Below the pieces are notes generated by a model. The model was not told the DNA's origin and ran no database searches. It saw nothing but the letters and a program-made list of their open reading frames with translations. A stretch of 64,000 nt of DNA from Raphanus sativus (taxonomy: Eukaryota; Streptophyta; Magnoliopsida; Brassicales; Brassicaceae): assembly GCF_000801105.2 (NCBI RefSeq), contig NC_079517.1, positions 16,492,001 to 16,556,000 of the forward strand. The letters are read 5' to 3'. The position numbers were made by a program, and so were the translations under genes. Positions 1 through 9,843 of the stretch are shown piece after piece; within the stretch, counting starts at the first letter, position 1, and every line of letters starts with the position of its first letter.

Positions 1-725
1 TGGCATACGTAATGTTCCGAATCTTAGCTTGTTTACTGATACTCTTGAGGTCAGTTTTCTAATTCTCTGTCTGACTATTGGTATATATATATTTTTTGGC
101 TGGTCTAGAGGAAAACCAGATCTAGTTTTGAAACATATCATTCCTTGTTTTGTCTTGCTTTCAGGTGCTTTCTGTGTGCTCTGAATTGATGCGAGTGTTC
201 AACAACATCAAATCATTAACTATTAAGAGTGGCAATGATCTAGGATGGCAAGCAACGCCAGCCATTCTAAGGAACTGCCCACATTTAGAAACTCTAGTCA
301 TTAAGGTATAAAAACAACTCGTTTGCCAAACATGTACATACAAATAGTTCATTCTTAATACTTGAATCTCCTAATGGGTTAAAAAAAAAAAAAAATCTCC
401 TAATGGGTTTCCTTGGTGCCTTTAGGGTATCGTGCACCATGTGACAGACAAGTGTGGGGATATTTGTGGCTGCATTTCTCGGGAGGGCAAAGGACTTTCA
501 CTCAAACTTTGTCCAGTAAAAGTGATGAAGATTCATGGGTTTCAAGGAACAATGCAAGAGATGGCAATGATTAAGCATTTCTTAGAGTATTTACCATGTT
601 TGAAGGAGATGGAGGTCTATGCTGAAGAGAATAATAATCCTATACAGCTAGGAACCAAACATGTCTTGGAGATGTTCGAACTCTACAACAAGTTATCGAG
701 TTGCAATGTCCAACTCTTCATATGA
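1..725 (+). CDS. F-box/FBD/LRR protein, 3' part (cut by window edge)
   Basis: This is the 3' end of a gene whose start lies outside the window. Three exon pieces join in frame: 1-49, 165-305 and 426-725 (stop TGA 723-725), with GT-AG introns. The second piece encodes the leucine-rich segment conserved in all copies here (ending HLETLVIK). The last encodes the FBD domain, with [11 protein letters not shown] and [17 protein letters not shown]. By family knowledge, F-box/FBD/LRR proteins are substrate adaptors of SCF E3 ubiquitin ligases; the F-box itself is not in the window for this copy. Its intron 1 and C-terminal coding sequence closely match the copy at 19484-21074. No disabling change is visible in the part seen, but the missing 5' half means intactness cannot be judged. 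Confidence 0.8.
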
Positions 726-1289
726 AGTTGATGAAGAACAAAACCATCTCCTAGTTTTTGCCTGCAGTTTAAGTTGTGTCTAACTTACTTGAAAAAACTG
801 TCTCAAACTGCACCAGTCTCAAGAGACTGTAGTTTCTTCTTCTTGCTTGTTTTATGAATCATTTACTATTGATGACTTGTTTTCATTTGATTCTCTAACA
901 GGCGTATGCTTTGAGTTTGTTCTTGTTGTCGTCTGACTATATGTTATTCTTTTTTGTTTTCGAGAAGAGACTGACAAAGGTTACCGTATGCTTTGTAAAT
1001 TTGATTCTTTAACAGGCGTATGCTTTGAGTTTGTTCTTGTTGACTATATATTATTGTTTTTGTTTTCGAGAAGAGACTGACAAAGTTGAGAACCTTAACC
1101 CAGCTGATTTAGAAACCAAATCAAGCTACCTATGGTTTGAGTTGGTAGTTTGATACATGTTCATTATGCATAGTTAACATAAAGAACACTTTGTCTTAAA
1201 GAACGTAATATGTATATCCTACTTAAAACTAGTCAAGCATCCTAATTTTGTCTTTATGGTTTTGCTGCGTACAACCTGCAGCGATTGTA
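726..1289. other. 3' flank of F-box gene with a local tandem duplication
   Basis: No gene is seen. A segment of about 110 bp occurs twice, at about 891-978 and 1003-1086. Both copies contain the core CGTATGCTTTGAGTTTG and a GAGAAGAGACTGACAAAG stretch. Similar sequence follows the other F-box copies (about 16680-16735 and 21245-21320), so this is part of the ancestral duplication unit. Confidence 0.6.
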
Positions 1290-1297
1290 GTTCCCAC

Positions 1298-1832
1298 CTA
1301 GGTTACATGGAATCGAAAATTGGTACGCAGAAACAAAACGTTTCGGAATGCGAAAACGTGATTTTAAATTTTTTTAGGAATGGAAACGTTTTGGAAACGT
1401 TTAAGAAACGTTTATATATATATATATATATATATGATTAACATGTGAATACAATTGTTTTTCTCTTAAGTCTATCTAAGAATATAAATCAACAAATAAT
1501 AATTTTATGTTAAGTATATAAAAATGAAAAAAAATAATAGTTAAAAATCAAAATCATATTTTATTTTTAAAATAACAGATATTTAATACTTAAATATTAA
1601 CTAACTTAACTCAAAATAAAGATACAAGTTACAAAATTTGTTTTTAAAAAAAACTTTTTTCATGTTTCCGAAAACAAATCACAAGTTTCTAAAGTGGAAA
1701 CGCAAGTTTCCAATGAGTTTTCAAAATGAGATTTTCAAGAAACAAATTTCTAACGAGTTTCCAATAGATTCCGATTCCGAAACGTTTCTGAAATGTGAAA
1801 CGTACCTTCATTCGAGTTTCTATGCAACCTAG
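1298..1832. mobile_element. Non-autonomous hAT-like TIR element
   Basis: The ends are inverted repeats: CTAGGTTACATGGAA on the left, and TTCTATGCAACCTAG on the right. The element is flanked by 8-bp direct repeats GTTCCCAC (1290-1297) and GTTCCCGC (1833-1840), one mismatch apart. An 8-bp duplication is the hAT signature. The inner ends share motifs around AAACGTTTC. The middle is AT-rich, with a (TA)n run at about 1412-1435. No transposase is present. Short ORFs inside are chance. A diverged relative lies at 18385-19034. Confidence 0.8.
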
Positions 1833-1840
1833 GTTCCCGC

Positions 1841-2223
1841 AGTGTGGGTATTCAAGTTCGGTTCAAGTATATCCAGATAATAAACTCTATCCGGATAATT
1901 ATAAATTTTGATTTGAATCATTTCAGGTTTGACCACGCAATTAAATTATGTAATAAAAAATCCAAAAATATCTTAAAAGTCTCAAAATCCAAAAAGTAGT
2001 ATACAATATAGAAGTTCCCATAATATAAAATCAAATACGTAAAATTAGTTTGATTTGGATAGACATATGGAAAACAAATAGGTATTTCAAATATTCTCGA
2101 TGTTTTGAGAATTTTTAGTTAATTTCAAATATTTACTTGCAACTATTTCCACATAAGTTTTAGATACTTTTATGTATTTAAAATGTTTATAGATATTAAA
2201 TTAAATTAATTATTATAGTTAAG
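1841..2223. other. AT-rich spacer
   Basis: No gene seen. The sequence is AT-rich, with fragments such as ATCCGGATAA that resemble eroded transposon ends but have no clear boundaries. Confidence 0.4.
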
Positions 2224-2231
2224 TATATAAT

Positions 2232-2461
2232 CAGAGGCGGACCCATGTGGTTAATAGGGGTGTCAGCTGCAACCCCTTAAAAATATAAACGTTTAACTTT
2301 AGGCTAATCTTTATCAGTTGTTGGCAGCGAAGATGGTTTAAGTCCTTCTAGGTGACACCCCTTTTCTCAGTTCGACGTCCAACAACACCTTTTTATTTTA
2401 TTTTTACTAATTTTTATATGGGCTTTGACCCAAGTAAAAAAACATCCTGGATCCGCCACTG
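2232..2461. mobile_element. Short hAT-like MITE with perfect 8-bp target duplication
   Basis: This 230-bp element begins CAGAGGCGGACCCA and ends TGGATCCGCCACTG, an imperfect terminal inverted repeat. It is bounded by perfect 8-bp direct repeats TATATAAT at 2224-2231 and 2462-2469. It has no coding capacity. The GAGGCGGA-type terminus is common in small plant hAT elements. Confidence 0.85.
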
Positions 2462-2469
2462 TATATAAT

Positions 2470-3225
2470 TAGGATATTCATCTTCCAATTACTATACAAT
2501 GTTATATTTATAATTTTAGATTCATTTAGATATTTAGGCTATAACTGGTGAATAAAAAATAAATAAATGGAATAAGAGGAATGTAATGCAGTAGAAAAAT
2601 GGAATAAATCCATACCATTTTTTCTTTTACATTGTTATGAAAAGGTTTCCTTTGTATTCTGTTAATTTTTTTTTTTTGGAACTGATAGAATGAACATTTC
2701 ATTCCATTCCATAAATAGGCAATCAAGTTGCAGCCTTAATCAGTTTTAGTTGTACTTCGGTACTTTTGAAAGAATTTACGTCTCTCTCTTCTCTGTTCTC
2801 TTTCTTCCATCCCTTATAGAGGAAAAAGTAGACGAAGTTTTCACCGGTGTTCATGTCGGATTTCGACTCCCAATTGGTCGGACTTTTGACTCTAGCAAGT
2901 CGTGGCTCTGTTATCACTGGCTTTGACGGCTCTCTGTTTTCAGGAGGCAATGGCTTCTTTAGAATCACTCTCGCCATCGTTTGATCTACGATTCTGTTCT
3001 CCTCCGCCTGATTACCTCTTGTTCTGAATATCTGACGTTTTCTTCCCATTTGATTGGATTTTTGCATCTGCAAGCTTGTCTTTATCATCGAAGATGCCGG
3101 TTCCTTGCATGCAAGATAGTCAAAGATGTAAAGATGGACTTCTACACAGTTGATGTTTCTTCTCTGATTTGTAGATCCACCAGTTTTGACTATTCTGTGT
3201 GAGTTCTTGTGAAGAATGGTTTCTT
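2470..3225. other. Spacer with an unassigned minus-strand ORF; left flank of the LINE insertion
   Basis: A 121-codon minus-strand ORF lies at 2723-3088. It is rich in basic and polar residues (for example RVILKKPLPPENREP) and moderately GC-rich compared with the surroundings. I do not recognise a domain, and its possible upstream continuation is interrupted by the LINE at 3242-6386. It may be a fragment of a gene or transposon that the LINE entered. Evidence that it is a real gene is weak. Confidence 0.25.
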
Positions 3226-3241
3226 ATGTGGTTCTTCTTTG

Positions 3242-6200
3242 TTTTTTTTTTTTGTCAGCTGCCCATCTATACTAGATCAAGTGGTGATCAGTCAGTCGAT
3301 CCTCCGTAGAGCATCTCCGTCTGGCCGTGTCTGATCTATATGGGAGAAGATATGGCCCCTTGCCCGTGCTTCTTTTGCTAAAGCATCCGCTCGGGTGTTT
3401 CGGTTCCGAGGAATATGAGAAAGACTCACATCCTCGAAATCCTCTTGAAGCCTCTGGAAGATCTCGATCTCAGTCACGAACATTGGCCAGTCCGTCGGGT
3501 TCACGGTCATGTCCACCAAGTCCGAGCAGTCTGTCTCTAATCGAATCGACGTAATCCTCATGTCCCTCAAACATGATGTCGCCCATAGCAGACCTTCCAT
3601 CTCAGCATGAAGCACTGATAGGCTCCTGTCGCATGCTCGTAAGCCAAAAACTTCGCAGCCCATATGGTCCTTGAGACTCCATCCTAGTCCACTTACCATA
3701 CCATTATCGATCCATGACGCATCAATTTGGCAGGTAGGGTGTCGGAGTATCCAAGGGGGCACTATCTCTACTTCCGCCAGAAAAGGTTCATCGTGATCCT
3801 CATCGGCTTCTTCCTTCTCGTTAGCTTTACTCCAAGACTCTGCTTCGAGAGTCGCATGTTGTAGCGTATCCATTGGGGATACGACCTTCCCATTAAAGAG
3901 CTTGTCGTTCCTCGCTTTCCAAATGAACCAACAGATCCAAGGGAAAGTATCGAATTGTGGACTCAATGGAGCCACCTCTTTTCTCTTCCAAAACAGGAGA
4001 TACATGTTTTGGTATATAGATGTACTCGGGAAGTAACCCGGAGGGGACGGATAGTCCGATAAAGCCCAAACCTGTAGGGCTGGGGGGCATTCAAAAGAAG
4101 ATGATTTATCGACTCCACTGGGCCAGCACATCTAGGACAACTCCTATCGGTGCCCATGTGTCTATAAGTGAGGTTCTCCGCCGTCGCCACACAACCCGAG
4201 ATAGCCTGCCACATAAAATGTTTCATCTTGCTCGGAACTTTTATCTTCCATACATGACTTTGAAGGCACGTGATACTTGGTTCTAGAACCCTCTCATGTG
4301 AAAGGCTCAGCTTTGTCGAGCAGAGTAGGTCATAGCCTGTCTTAACTGAATATACTCCCGACTTTGTATGCTGCCAAACATATCCATCTGGCGAGGACAA
4401 CCAGGAAGGTTTCAGTCCCATAATTAAAGGAATATCCTCTGGATGGAAGAATTCCTGTAAAAGTCGTATATCCCATTCCTTGGTATCATTCCTAATAAAT
4501 GAATGAACAAGGAGTTGGGGGAGTCTATAGACGATGTGATCCGCGGGTTTAGGTGGTAGGGGGACTGAATCAGGTACCACGAGTCACTCCATACCCTTGT
4601 TTCTCGACCTGTGCCAATCGTCCTCCGAAGACCTGATCTGAGAAGAGGTCGTGCTGCCATAATACTACGCCATCCGTATGATGGTGAATATGACTTCCGA
4701 TCTTCCAAAGGAGAAGTATTGGCATAATACCGTCCTTTTAGCACCCGTGCCAAAAAAGAGTCTGGGTATTGTATAAGTCTCCATAATTGCTTTGCAAGAA
4801 GTGCTATATTGAAATCATGGAGATCCCAGAAACCTAGTCCCCCGGAAACTTTCGGGGTACATATTTGGTCCCATGCTATCCAATGCATGCCTCTGCTGTT
4901 TTGTTTGGAACTCCACCAAAAGTTAGAGTTTGTACTCTTTAACTTGTCTGTAATGCCTTGTGAGAGTAGATAGCATGACATCACATATGTCGGGACTGCT
5001 TGGGCTACAGATTTTATTTGGACTTCTTTGCCTCCTTTGGATAGGAGTCTTGATGACCAAGTGTTTACTCGTCCATTGAGTCGATCCTGTACAAATGAAA
5101 AAACTTTCATCTTTGAGCCGCATATTTGTTCGGGTAGTCCGAGGTACATGCCCATACCGCCTTCTGAAGAAAATCCGAGAACTTCCTTTATATCATGTTT
5201 TGTTGAGGCCGTGACTTTATTTCCAAAGAACATAGAGGATTTGGATGCATTCAGTCTCTGTCCTGATGCTTTCCCATAGATATTTATAGTGTCCATGATC
5301 TCCTTGCATTGGCTTGTATCCGCCTTGCAGAAGAAAAGACTGTCATCCGCAAAGAGGAGATGGGAAATCCTCAGGCTCGCTCTCGCAACACGGAGGCCTA
5401 CAATCTTCTTCTCGACTTCCGCTCCCTTCAACAGCGAGATCAAGCCTTCCGTATATAGGATGAACAGGAAGGGGGAGAGGGGGTCTCCTTGTCTCAACCC
5501 TCGTGTCGGTAGATTTTTCCAAATGACTAAGACTTGATATGAGACCGACGTGACACAGCACATAATGAGGTCAACCAGTCTTGCATCAAAGCCCATCTTT
5601 AACATCAGAGCCGCTATGAAGTCCCACTCTACTCTATCATATGCTTTACTCATATCTGTCTTGATAGCCATGAACTCTTCTCTACATCTTTGATTCGTCC
5701 TTAAGGCATGGAAATTTTCCTGTGCTATCAAAATATTATCGGTAATCAACCGTTTTGCCACAAAAGCCGATTGTGTCTCCGATATCAGGCGGGGGATAAT
5801 CCTCTTGAGTCTCTTGCATAGAAGCTTAGATATAATCTTGTAGCTAACATTACAAAGGCTAATAGGCCTGAATTCGGTCATGTCTCGCGGCTTCTTCTTT
5901 TTGGGAATTAGACATATATTTGTCTGGTTCAACATCGGGTCAAAACTGCCCGATGTGAAGAAATCTTGCACCAATCTCATTATATCCCGTCGCATCTCAT
6001 GCCAAAATTTTTGGAATAATTTGCTAGTCATACCATCTGGTCCCGGTGCTTTGTCTGGGTTTATATCAAAAAGGGCTTTTTTGATTTCTCCTTCTGACGG
6101 TACTTCTAACAGTAACCTATTGTCGGCAGGAGAAACCTTTTCTGAAATGAACCGGAGAGATGCGTCGATATCTGTCGGCATAGAAGTAGAAAAAAGTTCT

Positions 6201-6386
6201 CGAAAGTATTGAACAGCCACGTTCTCCACCCCGACCTCACTTTCTACCAGTTTTCCATGCTTGTCTTTGATACTAATGATTCGGTTTTGGACTCTCCGTT
6301 ATTTGGTTAATGCATGATGGAATTTAGTGTTTCTGTTCCCATCCTTGTGCCATTGGTCACGACTCTTCTGTTCCCAATAGGAGTTC
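3242..6386 (-). mobile_element. 5'-truncated LINE (non-LTR retrotransposon), minus strand
   Basis: The insertion is bounded by a 16-bp direct repeat, ATGTGGTTCTTCTTTG, at 3226-3241 and 6387-6402. A run of T directly follows the left repeat, which is the poly(A) tail read on the minus strand. The body encodes reverse transcriptase, a zinc-binding segment and RNase H. The expected upstream endonuclease and ORF1 are absent, so the copy is 5'-truncated, as is typical after target-primed reverse transcription. The near-identical duplication (the base just outside it differs) points to a fairly recent insertion. Confidence 0.92.
3292..6386 (-). pseudogene. LINE polyprotein remnant (RT, zf-RVT, RNase H)
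   Basis: The longest open piece (6229 down to 4424) is reverse transcriptase, with PDKAPGPDGM, FRPISLCNVSYKIISK, KTDMSKAYDRVEWDF, RQGDPLSPFLF and the catalytic LLFADDSLFF. Upstream residues such as NRNTKFHHALTK continue in frame to about 6386, broken by a stop near 6300. A frameshift near 4580 moves reading to another frame (4580-3963) containing the CPRC zinc-binding motif. A second, near 4095, moves it to the RNase H frame (4131-3292), with IDASW, ETDCSDL and IPRNRNTRADALAKEA. The parts match a plant LINE ORF2 C-terminal two-thirds in order. It cannot make a full protein. Confidence 0.9.
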
Positions 6387-6402
6387 ATGTGGTTCTTCTT
6401 TG

Positions 6403-6670
6403 TCGTCGACGGAGTTTCGTCATGTTTTTTCTTATGTGGCTCCTCGTCTTGACCCGTGTTCAACGACCCTCGAACAATTGTTCACGTGGAAGATGATGTG
6501 ATGTGGTTCACTTCCTCGATGAGTTCCCTTTTGTAGGTTGAAGGCCACAAATTGTTTATATCTTAGACATGTTTGTTGGGCTTGGTTTGCCTTTTTATTT
6601 TATATTATGTTCGATTTTGGTTGTTGTATTTAGTTCTATTAATAAATTTTCTAGATGAAAAAAATCCATT
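6403..6670. other. Right flank of the LINE insertion
   Basis: This is the sequence once continuous with 3225. No gene is recognised; short ORFs show no domain. Confidence 0.4.
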
Positions 6671-6678
6671 GTTATGCA

Positions 6679-7996
6679 TATGCCTGGACACTGGAGTATC
6701 CAAAAGATCGGGTTTTTCGGGTTTTCAGGTTTACGCTCCTAGGTTCCATACAAAAATTTTATCAGTATGGATCGGGTTCGGATAATAACACTAGATTTGG
6801 TTCGAAATTGTATTGCATCCTAAAACCCATAAAAATAACCATATATCGTTCGGATTCAGGTTATATTGGTTTGGTTCGGATATAACCAAAGTAAAAAACA
6901 AAAATTTTAAACAAAAACACCTAAATTAAATAACAATAATTTATCACACATAATATTAATAAAATAACAATAAAATGTTAAATCAAATACGAAAACAAGC
7001 ATTATTTGTAAACAATAAACATTACCTTATATAAAATAAACTTGTTATTTTAATGAATAAATTATAAATTAATTATTTATAACTAACTTTGTACTTAAAA
7101 CATTTATCAAAAATTTGATATATCATATTACCAAAAATATTGAATTTAATAATTGAAATACTTGTATATTTCAAAATATTTATATTGACTATTAATTTTA
7201 GTTTTTCGGGCTATCTGTTCAAATTTGGTTAAACACTTTTTGGTAGGGGTGGGCATTTCGGTTTAGTTTCGGGTTCGGTTTGAGTTCGGTTTGGTTTGGG
7301 TAATTTGAGTTTTTATAAAACTCAAACCAATTAAAACCAAAGTAGCATTGGTTTGGGTTCGGTTTGGGTTTAATTCGGTTCGGTTCAATTCGGTTTGGTT
7401 TAGATTTAGTTCAGTTTACATTATTATGGTCTAGTTTGGTTTGGTGTAGTTCGGGTTGGTTATAAAATATGAAGACATCAGTTTTATACTTTTATTAAAA
7501 AAATAATCAACTCATAAACGATAGAATGAGAATATAAAAACTTATGCTACATGATTTTATATATAAAAGTATTATTTGAATCATATTTATAATTTTTTTT
7601 TAAAGATATGGAAGTTATGAAAAAATTTAAAACGAAACTTTAACTAAAATTTACAATATATTAATATATATATATATATATGTATATTTACTATATATAT
7701 TGGATTATCGGCTTGGTTCGGTTTGGTTCGGTTTAAACCCAAACCAAACCGTTCGAATTGAGTAAAACATGAACCAATTGGGTTACATAAAGAGCACGGT
7801 TTAGTTTGGTTTGGTTTAACTTCGATTTGGTTGCTTCGGTTCGGTTCGATTTGGGTTTTTTGCCCACCTCTACTTTTTGGGTTCAAATATTTTTTTGTAC
7901 CATGCTACAAAATCCATTCGGATAAATTTACATTCTGGATCGAATAACGGGTTGGGTTTTTTTGATTTGGGATTTCGAATCTTATGACCAAGCCTA
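6679..7996. mobile_element. hAT-like element interrupted by a second hAT-like element
   Basis: The left end TATGCCTGGAC and right end GACCAAGCCTA form an imperfect inverted repeat. Perfect 8-bp direct repeats GTTATGCA lie at 6671-6678 and 7997-8004. Subterminal GGGTTCGG-like motifs are typical of such plant elements. The original element would be about 680 bp, because 7244-7872 plus one target-site copy is a later insertion. No transposase is seen. The right end lies less than 200 bp before the 5' UTR intron of the F-box gene. Confidence 0.75.
7244..7872. mobile_element. Nested hAT-like MITE rich in GGTTCGGTTTGG repeats
   Basis: The element starts TAGGGGTGGGCA and ends TGCCCACCTCTA, a clear terminal inverted repeat. 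It is flanked by perfect 8-bp repeats CTTTTTGG (7236-7243 and 7873-7880). Both subterminal regions are inverted arrays of GGTTTGGTTCGG variants (7260-7460 and 7705-7850), so single-stranded DNA or RNA could fold into a long hairpin. Non-coding. Confidence 0.85.
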
Positions 7997-8292
7997 GTTA
8001 TGCACATCTACCATCGATTAAAACCGGAAGAAAAAATCATATATAAACAACATATTCACACTGGACTGGTAATTTATACCAAACCCTCTTTCTTTATACC
8101 TCCGCTTTTTAGAAGCGACTAAGTTTGGGTTCATTGCAACCGAAGCCCTAAATTTGGGTGGTGGAATAAGAATTTCGTAAAGAGGTGGATGCCGACCTTT
8201 ACTCATCTCTTTTACACTGCTACTGTTTGTTCCCACTAAAAAGCTTCGAGCTTTGTCTAATTAACGTACCTCTCTTCTTTCGTGCAGAGGAG

Positions 8293-9843
8293 ATGGATCG
8301 TGTTAGCAACCTACCAGACGAGGTTCTTTGTCATATACTCTCTTTCCTTACGACAAAGGAGGCTGCTTTGACATCGATTCTCGCCAAGAGATGGCGCAAC
8401 CTTGTCGCGTTTGTCCCTTGTCTTACTATCGATGACACTGTGTTCCTGCATCCGAAAGAGGGTAAGCGGGATAGGCAAGCCATTAAACAGAGTTTCATGA
8501 ACTTTGTGGATAGAATTTTGGCGTTGCAGATTAAGTTTCCCCTAAAGAGATTCTCCCTCAACTGTTTTACTGTGGTTGATATGGATCGTCTGGATGGTTG
8601 GATTGGCAATGTGTTAGCTCGTGGCAGTGTTTCGGATCTCGATCTACAGATCCTTATTCCTAGTGACAAATGTGTTTTCTATCAGCTGTCTCCAAAATGC
8701 TTTGAGTGCAGCACACTAGTTAGTCTGAGCATAGGCTCTGGGATTGATGTTACTTTGGCTGCTGCTCGAGTTTTCTTACCAATGCTTAAAACGCTGGTTC
8801 TTGTCTGGGTTAAGGTTTGTCCTGACGAGTTTGAGACTCTGCTTCATGCTCTGCCTTCCCTTGAGGAATTAGTTTTGGTTCGTGTAATTTGGAAAGATAG
8901 GGATGTCATAGTGTCAAGTGCAAGCGTCAAGACCCTAACAATATACGTAGGCTTTTGGTTATTCGCATTATCAATTGATACACCAAGTCTTGTTCACTTT
9001 GAGTACTCTGGTTTAGTTGCATCAGACTATCCAGTAGTTAATATGGGAAACTTGGTTGATGCTCAAATCAACTTTAGTGAAATCCATATCAAGTCACTTG
9101 GAGAACCAGATAATGACGAAGATGCTCTTCGTTTTAGCAATGTGTGGAAGCTCTTTCATGGCATGCGAAATGTTCCTCATCTTAGCTTGCTTCCTGATAC
9201 TCTTGAGGTCAGGTTCCTGGAGCATATGAACAAGCGAAGATCTAGTTTTGAAACATGTGATTCCAAAATATTTTTGTTTTGTCTTTTGTCTTTGCTTTCA
9301 GGGGCTTTCTATGTGCTCTGAATCGATGCCAGTATTCAACAACCTCAAATCATTAGCTATTAAGAGTAACACGGAGAGAGGATGGCAAGCAATGCCAGCT
9401 CTTCTAAGGAACTGTCCACATTTAGAAACGTTAGTCCTTCAGGTATGAAGACATTTAGACACTCTAGTCATTGAGGAACAAATCGTTTGCCAAACATGCA
9501 CAGACACTTAGCATTTGAATCTCTTAATGGGTCTCCTTTGTGCCTGTAGGGTCTCGTGCACTGTGTGACAGACAAGTGTGGGGATGTTAGTGGCTGCATT
9601 TCTCGGGAGGAAAAAGGACTTTCACTCAAACTTTGTCCAGTAAAAGTGATGGAGATCCATGGGTTTCAAGGAACAATGAAAGAGATGGCAATGATAAAGC
9701 ATTTCTTGGACTATTTTCCGTGTTTGAAGGAGATGGAGGTCTATGCTGAAGAGAATCCTACACGGCCAAGAAACCAACGTGTCTTGAAGATGTTCGAACT
9801 CTACAACAAGTTATCGAGTTGCAACGTCCAGCTCTTCATATGA
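8293..9843 (+). CDS. F-box/FBD/LRR-repeat protein, intact three-exon gene
   Basis: Exons 8293-9207, 9302-9442 and 9550-9843 join in frame to give 449 residues, normal for the family. The F-box is at residues 1-45 ([20 protein letters not shown], then RWRNL). Leucine-rich segments follow (for example [14 protein letters not shown]). The FBD domain is at about 380-420 ([28 protein letters not shown]). Family knowledge makes it a likely SCF ubiquitin-ligase adaptor; the target is unknown. The ATG at 8293 is chosen because the F-box starts there. The reading frame is open upstream, but the sequence looks like a 5' UTR intron (8185-8287, acceptor CGTGCAG) that is also present in the sister copies. 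All splice sites are GT-AG and no disabling change is seen. Confidence 0.88.
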
